NCBI RefSeq assembly: GCF_026914185.1
Contig: NC_070564.1
Location: forward strand, 5,952,001 to 6,016,000
Origin: Puccinia triticina
Lineage: Eukaryota; Basidiomycota; Pucciniomycetes; Pucciniales; Pucciniaceae
DNA: 64,000 nucleotides
Reading direction: 5' to 3'
Every line of letters begins with the position of its first letter. The first letter of the stretch is position 1. A program made the translations under genes and the position numbers. This document shows positions 12,852-24,786 of this stretch, one piece after another. Below the pieces are notes generated by a model that ran no database searches, was not told where the DNA came from, and saw only the letters and a list, made by a program, of their open reading frames with translations.

Positions 12852-13538
12852 AAGGAGAAAAGGTGCATTAATACCCAGAAGCCGTGCCGCAATGTCTCCG
12901 TAAGATGGACAAAAAACCACCCGATCCTGATGGCGGCCATGCGAAAATAGCTTCTTCGATTTCCCGCTGGCCACCAAGCCCCACACATAAATCATATGTG
13001 CTTCATCTACCACCACCAACAAGACACGATCTTGGAATGTCTCATTATAAAAGATCCGACTGAATATTGGGTTGTTCAACAACACCTCGGGGCTCTGCAA
13101 ATCTGTCAGCTCAAATCTTCCTGCCAAGGCTATTCAATCTGCCGGCTTACCAGGTAGATAAAAGAATAAACCCCCTTCAATATATCTTTTTCGACTGTCT
13201 CATTCAAGTTCATCTTTGTCAGATTGATTGCTGGTATATTTAGATTCCTTTTCTCCTGTACCTACATGTGCAGTAGGAATTAGTCTTTAGCCTTCCTGTC
13301 TTAATTTGACAATAGGACATACCTGATTATCGCCGAGAGAGTCCAGAGGGTTCAATACCAAGACGATCGGCTTTTTATACTTGGGAAATAAATCCCAATA
13401 CATCTCAGCAATGCGCGTCTTCCCAACACCTGTTCCGGCGAGGACGAACGTGTCGCGACGGTGAATCAAATCGATAACCGAGTCCAGCTGGACTTGCTTT
13501 GGCGGCTGGGGTCCATATACCGCTGCGGACCGATTGTT

Positions 13539-14291
13539 CTGTAGTTAATTTTCATTAGCTCTTCTCTATGTAGTTCCTCTTTCGTTAATTATAGCTAGTC
13601 ATCGATATGACATGATGTTCTTCATTATAATGTGACCGCTTAATTAACTGGGATGATTTATTTCGAATTTCTTGTTATCCGTTTTCAAAAATGAAGGAAT
13701 GGAATAACAACCACCAAAAAAAACAGAAAAATCACGAACATGATAAGCAGTCAGAAAAACAAACCAACAAGAAATGGTGACGAGTAGTACAGAAGCCAGA
13801 AGGAAAAGCCTTTAAAATGGCCTCTATATCACGCCACGCTCACGCGAGCTTGGTGTTCGAGTGCATAAGCCTCTCTGGTGAGACTGGGCTGCCGCCCAGA
13901 CCCGCTCACCACGAGTGTTGGCTTAGTTAAGCTCGGGATGTCACGCAAATCAGGAGTAAATATTGTACCTCGCTGTATTTATCTTGTAGACATCTTTTAC
14001 CGAATTGAGTTCGGTTGGAGATGACCCGACTCAGTGCACCACCGACAAATTGTCTGCATGACGTCACCACCCACCAAGTCACCGCACTCAGCATCGAACT
14101 TGGACAACTCCGACCGCCTTCAATCAACTCAGCAGCACATTGGCCATCGTTCATCCAAGCACAGCGGTATGTACAGCAACCTCCCTTCTGCTTTCAATAC
14201 TGAGAATGCAGCTTGGAAACTTCACGCACTGACGAAACCATTGGCTTCCATCTCAGGTTCCTAATATCGACCATCTTGGGTTCGGGACAGG
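13539..14291. other. Intergenic region between the helicase remnant and STT4, with a probable 5' UTR intron
   Basis: The two flanking genes point away from each other. A likely STT4 5' UTR intron runs from GTATGT at 14167 to the AG at 14256; the STT4 frame is closed upstream by TAA after that splice, so the intron is non-coding. A 36-base inverted repeat at 13876-13911 (arms TGGTGAG and CTCACCA) can form a hairpin. No first exon for the helicase was recognised. Confidence 0.5.
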
Positions 14292-17200
14292 ATGGATTCC
14301 CTCGACCTCAACGTCCATTCGGCTATATTGACCTCACTGGCTCAGTGCTATGCCACGTCTTCACCAAACGATGAACCGGTTGCCATACTTACGAAACTTT
14401 CGGCGTTGAGCCTGAGCAATGGGACCACTAAGGATGTGAGTGTCTAGATTTCAATTCGTTGGTGTCAACCACAACCAATGCCTCATCAATGACTAATGTG
14501 ATCTCATTATTATATCAGTCTGATACTGGCGATCAACATTCCAGTCAACCAGAAACCTTCTCCAATGCGGCATCATCCGTCGAAATAAAAATTACCGATT
14601 CTCAAGCCCATTATGTGGTTGCATATGCTGCTTACATTTCGCAATCAGCTGTCTCGCGGACCTCAATTTCTTCAGTTGAAATTCAACGGCTTTGTGATAT
14701 GATCCGGAACCTAGGTTGCTGGTCTATCGAACTCAACCTCAGTACGGAGAACGCAGCAGAATGGCCTATTGTCGACGAGATTACATATCGCTTGGTATTG
14801 GCCATGTTGGAGATCGGCGTGCTGGCTAAGCCTTTGGACAGAGAGAAGCTCGTCGGTGCATTATGCGCTTTCATTTCTGAACTTGGGATCGGATTATCCA
14901 ACGGATCACCTATTCGCATCGTAACCCACTTTCTACCATCGCTGTCTGGCCTGAGACGCGCCCTTGGATCAGGTTTTTTCCCATTCACCACAACTCACCT
15001 CAACCAACTATTCTCGTCAACCGTCAACTGCCCATTCTTTCCACTTTCTGCACAATCGAAGGAGCATATCGAATCGGCGCTCGCGGCTTCCTCCGAAAGT
15101 AACCTAACCGATTATTATCGCCAACAAATCGACCATTTCAAGGCTAGATATTTTATGATTGGGTTTCCGCTTTCACCAAGCATGATTGTTTTTGCCGGAT
15201 TGCAGCAATTCCGAAATTGTCTTGAGCAGTGTCTTATTTCTGTTGACCTGGCGTCATCGACTGAGGATTCGGAAACAGAATCTAATGACGGCGGATGGAC
15301 TCATCTCAAACATTCAGCTAGCGCGAAAACGGGGATTGGCTTCAGCTCGGACACAGTTCATGATATAAACTCGAAAATGACTGTTCTATTTGAAGATTAT
15401 TACAGTCTCTATCAAGAAGAATTAGATACCGGAAGTCCTGACGATTATACTATCAAAATTATTTGCGAAATCATCAAGCTTTCGTCTGTTTGCGCCGTTA
15501 TTCTGGACAATGTTTCGGATCAAGTGTTCGATCAAATGTTGACACTGCATACTGAAGAGGCTATCATTTTCCACCCTGCTATCCAATTCGCAGCATCGGA
15601 GTCACTCATTGTGCTGGCCCGCAACTTCCCGGACTTACTCGATAGAATCACGGAAACCTTGCGCGCCTATGTTTCCTCCACAATCCCTCCGACCGAAATG
15701 GATGCAAACCACGGCGATGAAGCTCCCCAAGCGGTGCTTGCTGCTGCACACGCATTGGCCGTATGCCTCGAGCTCAAGAATTCTCCGGACTTCACGAAAG
15801 CTGCGATTTACGCCCTCCTCAATCATGTCAACACCACTCAGGTCGATCTCACCTTGCAAAGGCCTACCAACGTGGAAATGACGCCACCCCTTCAGACTTC
15901 CTCCAAAGAACAGGCAGAATCTGTTTCCCTCGATAATCAGCAGCTTGTCTCAATGAACGCCCTCGGCACATTATTGATTCTATTAGAAAAAGCGGATCAA
16001 GTCGAGTTGAATTCAACCATAGCGCCAATGCTCCTCCTCTGTCTGAAAGGCGCTAGCTCAAACTTGGAAGCCGCCATCCTAAACGTTGTAGCGGATTTGG
16101 CTGTTCATGTCAACCAGCAGACTTTCGAAGATGTGATTTCTACCTTTACATCTCTTACGAAAACGGCAGGCGTAGAGCTCGGGACAACCGATTCGAAAGA
16201 AGTCTTTCAGCTTGGAATTTTCCGCGCTCAAGCTAAGCTTTCGAAGAACTTGTGTGAAAAAGAAGACTTCAGCGAGATTTACTTGATAGAGCTGTTGACG
16301 TTGTTTATTGACAAGGGCCAAGCAATTCAGAGCTCCCATGCTGGTCTACCTAGCTTTCCTCATCTTATAAACCAGCTTGCTGTGCTAGCACCCCTCATAG
16401 CAAATCTTCTACAGCCTGATAGCACTTATAATCCTAGGAAGACCGCTTCGTTGAAGATCTCGGAATTATTCCGAAATTTTTGGTATGTTTGTGTCATGTT
16501 CGGCTTCCTCTCATCAACCAGCTCCCCCAGGGCAATAGTCGGTAGTGCATCAGGATCTCCGGATTGGCTGATCGAAAGTCTCCGGCAAATCGCTACGAAA
16601 TCGCCCACCTTGACCCACTTGACATCAATAAACTACCTGACTACCGAGCTTGATTTCAACCCAATCTTGAAATTCCCTGATCCTGTATTAACAACACCAT
16701 CCAAGTCCAAGCAAAACCATGCTCACGTTCCAAGCCCACACCAGATAGCGTTGGATCAGGCTAAGAAGCAGGAACTAGCCAGCTTGATCCCTACTCATTC
16801 CGGACAGATCAAAAGTTTAAATTTTATACAGACGATATTTCTTTTGACGACTACTCGGCTTGAAATCTTCCGCGCCGAAGATTGTAGGGCTTCCAACATA
16901 TTGGAATACTTCAGTCATGTTAGTCCTGATGAAGTTGATGTCCACAATCTCTTCGGGTGCCTGGTCACGATATCTGAAAAAGTAAGCCTGACCCTAAAAA
17001 TAACTTTTTGGTTCACATTCCCAGGTCTGATGAATCGAATTTACTGCAGGTTCTTGGCGCATTTGTTAGCTCATTCCAGCAGCACGCCATCAGACATACG
17101 GCAGTTCCGCATGCCCATGATCAAATCCCTGAAATCCTGAAGTTCACGTGCCATCATTCAACTCGGATTCGGGGAATTGCCTTGAGATACTGTCAAGATA

Positions 17201-20200
17201 TGATCATCGCGTTTCCAACTCTAGTCTGCGACTTCGATACTGTGCTCATTATGCTGGAGTTAATAACTTTGCTGAGAGTTTCGTGCGAAGGCGAATACGA
17301 GGATGAGGTATTGCTTGTTTTGTCTGCGGTCTCATTGTTACATTTACATCTTTCTGACCACCTTTTTCTTCCGAAAATCAGTATTCTCCCAAATACGAAT
17401 TTTACTCCGAGAGAGCTGATCTCACAATTCAATTGATTGACGATTATGCCGTTCGTCAGCAAATTCTCAACGATCTCTGTCGATCGGTTAAAAACTGGTT
17501 ATCTATCGCGTTGGCTCGTGCACCTTTGGAAATGAAGAGCATATTCTTGAGATACTTGGATGCTGTTACGTCTCCCATCTCGATGAATCCGATGGGTAAC
17601 ATTGAGATGGGCAAATCGATCGCACTGGAAATGGCCAAGATGATACCATCCAATTCGCAGTTGTCTCATTTACCATCGTGGGGAAACTGGGCTCCCGATT
17701 TATCAAGCGATCTCGCGCGTTCGTTTTCAAACAGGATGTTCTACAATGGACAAGCCATCCATCTTTCTTCGCTCCCGGATAATGAATGTCAGGCTCGCTT
17801 GGAGGAATGCCGAGCTGAACTGAAACAGATCATGAAACAAATCACATCTGGCGGGAAGAAGACTTCGATAACCCAATTATCAAGTGCTCTCTACCGGGCT
17901 GGTTCTCATGTGATCGCCAGTCCCAAGCCGGATCTCGAACTGTTACAGCGCTTGGTTTCTCTTCCTATCAGAATGTTTACCCCGTTGTCGGTCTCACTAG
18001 GTCTGGAAGTGTGGACTTGGTTGATTGATGTGAAGCCTGAAGTCCAAATCAAGTTGATCGCTGAGGTCATGACCATGTGGAATTGGACGCACCGTCAACG
18101 AAAAGGACTCTTCTCCAACTCTTTGAATTCGAAGAACCCGTTGAATCAAAGTATCCAATTCAATCCTACCGATCGAGACGAGATGCACCACCATCTTAAT
18201 TCGATCAAGAGGATGCTCAAGCCTCATAGCATTATGCTCGACTTTCTCTCGAGCAGGTTCCAAGCTGCCCGTTATCAAAATCGCAGTTTGGTGATGGCCA
18301 CCATGCAATTCTTGCGGAAATCTTTCGAACATGTTTCCGATTGGTGTAAACATCCCTTGAGCAGGGAGTTGCGGATTCGAATGCTAATCTTTGGCTTTAG
18401 CATATGCCAGGGTAGTCGAATGGAAGATAACGTGGAACACCTGTTGCGGGATTTATGCTACCACGCTTCGTTTGATTGGTTCAGTTTGACCAGCAGTTTT
18501 GGTTTTGGGCCAAACCGTTTGCAGCATGAATCCGAACTCCGCTTGCTCCAAGAGCTATTGGAAATGGTGAAGGTTGACGTACCGGTCAACGCATATCACC
18601 TCTCTAGCATGGATTTGAAGGCCAATCTTCGCTTGCTCCCAGGTACGTGTTCTGTCTGATCAGCTTGGCTCCGTGCCATATGTGATGTGTAAAGTGACTA
18701 GGTCTGCTCTCGAAACAAAACCCAGGCCGCTTGAGCCCCTCGGCAGCATCCCTGGCTCACACCGATCGCAATCGACTCCTTCAACTGTTTTTGGAGAACG
18801 AGATTCTACGCTTGATGGTTTGGCATAATCCTTTGAACGATTCGAAGAAGGGGAAGGACGTAGAGGCCAATATATCAAAGTTAAAGGGAGAAGTGAGATT
18901 GCTTGCTTGTAGTCTTCATGCTTAAAAAGCCAGAGCTTACTTTCATCTTTTGATCATTACGACTGCTATCAGTCGGAAGTAAAATTAATGGTTCAAACCG
19001 CTTGGTCCATTAACCCACATCTGGCGTTGAGGTTGGCCGAACGGTTCAAAAATATTCACATCGAAGAAGAAACTCGTTCTCTGGTCAAAAAGTTTCCACA
19101 CCAAGCTCGGAAAGTCCCAGAAGCTTTAGATTATTTTGCCCAACAGTTTGACCCATCAATCATTCCCAATTTACACGTAAGCCTTTTGATTGATGTTATT
19201 GGTCATTGTGACGATGATCTCAATTCGCCTAGCCTGATAGTTTTTGTTGTTATTTGGAATCAAATCGATCAACTCAGCAAATCTTATACTGGAAGAAAAC
19301 TCCGGTAATGACTGCGCTCACCTACTTTCTGCCTCAGTATGACAGCGATCCTGTCCTGTTACAATATGCTATGAGGGTGCTGGAAGAGCACCCTGTCGAT
19401 GTCACATTCTTTTACATTCCGCAAGTCGTCCAGGCCTTGCGCACAGATACTTTGGGTAAGCATGAAAATGCAATCAGCTCCCTCAGATAAAATTTCGTCT
19501 ATAGCTTAGAATTGGAATTCCTTGCAGGATATGTCGAACGGTTTATTTGCGAGACTGCTCAAGTTTCTCAGCTTTTCTGCCACCAAATTATCTGGAACAT
19601 GAAAGCCAACACTTATAAAGGAGATGATGCGACCGAGGTAAGGTTTCTGCCTACCGCCCCTCGTCCGGGCCGTGATTGGTGTTTTTAGTCATGGTGCCGC
19701 GTGCTAAAACCTGCAATCGTTTTATTAGGCCGATTCTTTAAAACCCACATTAGATAGGATCATGGAATCAATCATCGGCTCTTTGTCAGGCGAGGCAAAA
19801 ACGTTTTATGAGACCGAGTTCTCGTTTTTCGATGAAGTAACCAGTATTTCCAAGACGCTGAAAGACTATCTCAAAAAGGACAAAGCCGAAAAAAAAGCAA
19901 GTCAAGACAATGAACAAAGGATTTAAAGAACTCTAAAAGGTTTTCTTTGAAGCTGACCCTAACTTCCTCTCCGCAGGCAAAAATCGCTGAGGAGTTGGCC
20001 AAGATCAAATTGCTCAAAGGTGTCTATTTGCCTAGTAATCCTGATGGGACGGTTGTGGATATTGATCGCACCTCTGGCCGCCCTCTGCAAAGCCATGCAA
20101 AGGTTCGTTGTGTGCATTTAAATAATATTCCAAAACCGTCCCCTTGACTGATCTCAATTATCTCGCATCTGATTTGAATTCAGACGCCATTCATGGCGAC

Positions 20201-21258
20201 GTTCAAAGTTCTCAGGGAAAAAACGGTCCATCTCGACGATGATGGTAACGATGTTGAAGAAAGCCAGGACGTAACTAAATCTGTCGAAACTTGGCAGGCA
20301 GCAATCTTCAAGGTTGGCGATGACTGTCGCCAAGATGTCTTAGCCTTGCAACTGATTGCTATCCACAAAACGATGTATGAGAGTATGTGCGTCGATCTTC
20401 ATCTCGTACCGTACAGAGTTACCGCGACGGCACCCGGAGTAAGTTTTTTTTTGTCACCAACGCATCTCTGCAAGTCGATGAACAGTATCTGACGTGTCTA
20501 AACGTGTACATCAGTGTGGAGTAATTGATGTGATTCCTGATGCAACCTCACGTGACGAGATGGGTCGTGCGAAGATCAACGACTTGACCTCCTTTTTCAT
20601 CGGCAAGTTTGGCCCAGTAGAATCGATTGGTTTTCAAACGGCACGAATGAATTTCATTCGCTCGATGGCAGCCTATTCAGTAATGTGCTATCTGATCCAG
20701 ATCAAAGACCGACACAATGGAAATATCATGATTGATGGACAAGGGCACATCACTCACATCGATTTCGGCTTTCTATTTGACATCGGTCCTGGCGGGATTA
20801 AATTTGAGCCGAACTCATTCAAGCTGACGGGCGAGATGATCGCGTTGATGGGCGGACAGAATTCGGCTGGCTTCCGGGCTTTCCAAGAATTGGTCGTCAA
20901 GGGATTCCTGATCTCTAGACCGTTTTTCAAGGAGATCGTCACATGTGTGAAGCTGATGAGCGACACCCAGCTCCCTTCTTTCAAGGGCGAATCCACAATC
21001 ACGAAATTCATCGAGCGCTTCAAACCTAACTTATCCGACCGAGAGGCCGCTATCTTTATGCAATCCGTTATTGCTAATGCTAAGCAAAACGGTCTCTCTT
21101 TACTATACGACGAGTATGTTGTTGCTCTGTCATTTTGTTATGGGAGAGAGAATGAACTTTGAATTTGACAATCTTATTTTTCCGATTGATCTAGGTTTCA
21201 ATGGGTGACCAATGAGATTCCTTACACCCAAAAAGATTGGATAACAAGGCCAAGTTAA
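14292..21258 (+). CDS. STT4: Phosphatidylinositol 4-kinase, Stt4/PI4K-alpha type
   Basis: Thirteen exons give a continuous frame of 1,998 residues: 14292-14435, 14519-16981, 17050-17307, 17382-18642, 18726-18892, 18973-19176, 19278-19455, 19528-19637, 19729-19896, 19977-20102, 20184-20438, 20515-21113 and 21195-21258. The length matches yeast Stt4 (about 1,900). A long helical N-terminal region is followed by the accessory domain and the C-terminal lipid-kinase domain, with the ATP-binding lysine in AAIFKVGDD (about K1736), the catalytic loop DRHNGN (about D1843) and the metal-binding DFG (about D1861). The last intron splits the YDEFQ motif and restores the usual short tail. The enzyme makes PI4P at the plasma membrane. 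The intron at 19897-19976 is GC-AG (donor GCAAGT). No stop or frameshift is seen. Confidence 0.95.
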
Positions 21259-22256
21259 TTCGAAAAAGGACGCAATTAGTCAGGAAACATGACAAGCATG
21301 CGCATACAGCCGAATGTTTTTTCTTGTCAAGTCACCTTTCCATACTTTGAATTTGCTTTACAATTTTTGTGTGTGTAGGTGTGGATTCAAAATAGAATTA
21401 GAGAGGACATCAAGACATCCTAGTACAACCTTCATAGAACTTATTATTCACTTTCATTAGATCTTTCGTCTCTCATACTCTTCAAGGTATTATTCTTCAT
21501 TGTAATAGCATTTTGGTTTTTCTTTGACGTTTGAGTTTCACATTTGAGGAAACCAAAAATCTGTAATTTGTGATTTATCTCCTTATTTCCTCTATGCGTA
21601 TGAATGGATCGCTTTTGCTATTTCTATCATTGCAAGGGTCATGTACACCACGGGCGCACTAAGCCGTCCCAAGGACAGCACTCTGTGGGATGACGCCAGG
21701 ACGGCGCAACATACTCCACAGCCCATCCCAGGGGCATGCTCATCCGAATATAAATGATCATCACAGGGACGGCCCTACGTACCATCCCCGAAACGGCTTG
21801 AGCATACAGCCTGGGGCTGGATCAACACTATCATATTGCCATTCCGCGGCATGAAGGCTGCTAACCACGCACGTGGCCTGAATGGCCCATGTCTGTCCAA
21901 ATGCCAACAACCAAACATCCCCGCCCAGACCACCCGGCCGTGCCACAGCACTGGGACATTTGTACCACACCAGGTGGAGTGCCCAGTAGCATGCATGGCC
22001 GGCTTGGATGCATCCACAGGGCGTACTCGCACTGCACGCCACCCAACAGACTGGCTGGAAAAGCGCCAGCAGAGCGGCAGCTCCGCTTTCCAGAAAGCAA
22101 CTGACGGAGAGGGACGCGCGTGTCCTGACCACCATGGTCACAAAAGAACGAGAGACATGTTTGATTGCGCCGGCACAATTAAAAAAATGATAGAGAAAAA
22201 AAAGAATGTACAAAGAAAAATATGTACAAAAAACAGACTGGAAGGTATTAAACTAA
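21259..22256. other. STT4 3' flank and GC-rich left end of a putative transposon
   Basis: Up to about 21630 this is AT-rich 3' flank. From about 21638 it becomes GC-rich, with repeated GGACGGC/GCCGTCC motifs near 21664, 21702 and 21766, and many overlapping open frames on both strands without motifs. I read it as the subterminal region of the element described at 21638-29302. Confidence 0.45.
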
Positions 22257-24100
22257 TCAAAAATCAGCTGCGTCATCTTGCAAAGCCGGTTCGGCGGTCG
22301 ATTCGTTGGCTTCCATGCGAGCTAGAATCTCCTCCTCGGTTGGCAAAGCAATGCTTGCCGAGTCCATCTCAGTCCACAAGTCATGCCCGAAAGTGGCATG
22401 ATCATAGGCCAGGACCAGCTGGTAAAAACTGTAAAAACATTGAGCGCTTTATCCAGCTGGTTATGTAGAAAAAATTACTCACGCCAAGCGGTATGGACGG
22501 CGCTTGAGCGATAATTCACACAGATGTTCATCAATATTCTTCCATTGCCGACCAACATCCCCGCCTCCCCGGCCTGCAAACTGTATGATTGTCTGGATCC
22601 GCAGGTAGGCAAGTCGTGCTTTCAACAAAGATTGGTTCCCCTGCGGCTCTGGCAGCTCAGCTGCTCCAGCAATGGGTGGTGTGAAACTCGCCTTCATCTG
22701 CAATATACATATCAAAGGATCGATGGCTTAGAAAGATAAAAAATTGCGATGAAAATATGTGAATCAGTTGCGCTTACCTGAACCAGTAAAGCACTGATTG
22801 TGGGAACTGGATGCAGTATTTCCCTGCCAGCTCCCGCATGGATGTTGGTCAATAGCTGCAAGTGATCATGTATGTTAGTTAAGTCGATGCCTCATCAAAA
22901 CTTGCCAAGGTACTCACTAGGTCCCTCATTTTTCCCCGACTGTTACGAAGCTTGTCACGTACAAAAGTGTCTACACTACCCAAGGCCGCAAGCTCACCAT
23001 CTATGTAACCTCGCGGCAGGTAATCACGTTTAAACTGAGTGTTCTGATTATTAATCGCCTCCTTCAAAAAATTGAGTCAAGATGCGCGCAACGTCAGCTT
23101 GAATCAGGAGGGACGTTGTATTATTGAAACATACTAGAACCAAGGTCAACAAGCTCTTTGAACGGCGAGGAGAATTGCGGGGCTGGTCGGATCCGTATAC
23201 CGCACAGCTTCTACTCATCAGTATGTTGCGAGCTGTCCTCTTGACAAAGTCCTGTTATAACATGTACTTAGTCAGGGTAGTACATCCAACCAGGAGGGAG
23301 ACAGCACGCACACTGAAGACCGATACATAGTGAAAGCCCCTCGCGGCGGGTGTGGCTGTCTCGGTTGGGAGGGGTCGATGAATAGTGAGGAGCTCCCCGC
23401 TAAGCCGTTCAATTGCTTGTCGGAAAGCCAGCATGCTGTAGATACTCACTACATATTGGCGAGGCGCGGGCACCTACACATGTTTATGGGACAATTTCAA
23501 TTCTTATCAAGTGTTCTCGGCTTGATTTAAAAAAAAGAAACGAAAACATACATATGCCAGCTGCTCAGCAAGTTCTGCATATGCACCTTGCAGCTGGAAG
23601 ATGCCCTCAATGCGGTCAACAAACTCGTCGTCTACAGGTTCGTCCTGGTGATTCATGGCTGCAACAGGGTGGGGCCAGCCTTCCAAAATGCGGTTTGTTG
23701 GGTTCGACCAAGGTGACGGGTTTGCTATGGCCGGGGATTGTGCGAGTCCTGGAACTGGAGGTAACAGACCTTTGGAAATTTTCCAAGGTTTTCCGGTTCA
23801 TTCGGTAAGTTCAGATGGAGCAATAATTCCACAGTTGATGTGCTTACCTGGTCGACTGAGCTCACCACGCGCAGTGTTCGCCCTCGTCGTCTGCGTTGGA
23901 ACTGTACTTGGAGTCCTTCCAGAACGGCCAGGATTCACTGCAGTTGTGTCAGATCCCCGAACTCTCCTGATAGGTCCTGCATGTGATTCTTCAGAAGCGT
24001 CGTTTGTGCGGCGGTGATTTGGGTCTGGTGTGTTTCTGGCTGGGGGCTGATCATGATCTTCGTCTGAGTGCTCGCTCTCGGACGACAAGGCAAAAGACAT
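22257..24100 (-). CDS. Unrecognised protein, divergent partner of the transposase-like gene
   Basis: I do not recognise a named domain. Eight exons on the minus strand are supported by phase: 24100-23848, 23769-23552, about 23435-23327, 23251-23135, 23061-22918, 22855-22778, 22697-22483 and 22428-22257, giving about 435 residues. The exon 2 to exon 3 junction does not resolve cleanly, so a lesion there is possible. The N-terminus is acidic and proline-rich (SSESEHSDEDHD), the middle is helical, and the C-terminus has QWKNIDEHLCEL, FYQLVLAYDHATFG and ALPTEEEIL. From memory, similar proteins accompany transposase genes in rust fungi; this is inference. Its promoter region is shared with the divergent gene that follows. 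Confidence 0.55.
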
Positions 24101-24702
24101 CGGACTGTTAAAAGTAAAAAATGTGAAGAAATTTGAGCCGTGGCGGAAGCAATCAACGATTCCTGGATTGTGAATTTGTGTGTGCTGGGGGAAGTTGAGG
24201 CACTTGGAGTGCAAGTCCCTGTTAAATAACGTCTTCCGCTGCGTGCTGGATCTCCCCAATGCGGAATGGCACCCACCCATCATATCACCTCACCTCATCT
24301 CGCATTTTCACCACTTCTTCTCACATGTGCAAATTTGGATGGGATTGACCCTTAAAACCCCGGTGAAAACACAACTGGTAGCTAGAGGCATGAGCAAGAA
24401 AAGCCGCGGTGGTGCGAGTCATGAGCAAGCCATTCGGTTATGAGCAATAAAAACCACATGAAATCAGCCTATTCACACATTCACAGCTGTTGTGCATCAT
24501 GAAATATTCATAGAACCATGAGCAAGCAAAACCATGGTGACTTGGGCCTCGAATTATTCACCTTGGCATTATTTGGAGAGGCAGGAATTTTTGGCGGTAG
24601 AAGCCTGTCAAAATCAAGTGAATTTATTTTCCCCATCAACCTTTCTGGTACATCCTTGAGTTTAATATACATCACTAATCCCCGTGCTAGACTGCTAGGA
24701 TC
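24101..24702. promoter_or_regulatory. Shared divergent promoter region
   Basis: About 600 bases lie between the start of the minus-strand gene and the first plausible ATG (24703) of the plus-strand transposase-like gene. The string ATGAGCAAG/ATGAGCAA with AAAACC or AAAGCC recurs four times between about 24389 and 24532. No TATA box is obvious. Function is inferred from position alone. Confidence 0.35.
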
Positions 24703-24786
24703 ATGCCACGAAAGAAACAGATCAAATCAACTCGGGTGCTTGACCCTGGTGAGTGAAAAAACTTTTGAGAAGTACGGCCTTGCCAG

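Larger units (their letters stand above)
6173..13538 (-). pseudogene. RecQ-like DNA helicase gene split by a copia retrotransposon
   Basis: Exons on the minus strand run 13538-13323, 13255-13151, then 13094 into the insertion at 12852, resuming at 7884 to 7200, and 7124-6173. The sequence shows a Walker A motif (AGTGVGKTR), motif II as DEAH (VVDEAHM), motif III (LLLSATCRP) spanning the insertion point, and motif VI (QMIGRCGRGG). A cysteine cluster (CACKK...CSRSNC) follows the helicase core, as in fungal RecQ-like proteins. Two lesions are visible: the element at 7885-12851 with its 5-base duplication, and a TGA at 7646-7648 where CGA (Arg) would fit. The first coding exon was not found upstream of 13538, so the 5' end may also be lost. 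The family unwinds DNA using ATP; this copy cannot make a full-length protein. Confidence 0.8.

Noticed and set aside
13876..13911. tRNA or transcription terminator at a GC-rich hairpin
   Set aside because: The hairpin is real but has no tRNA fold, and intrinsic terminators do not apply in a fungal nuclear genome.
14015..14264. Upstream start codons or an extra coding exon for STT4
   Set aside because: After splicing 14167-14256 the STT4 frame meets TAA before ATG 14292, so these frames do not extend the protein; they may be 5' UTR.
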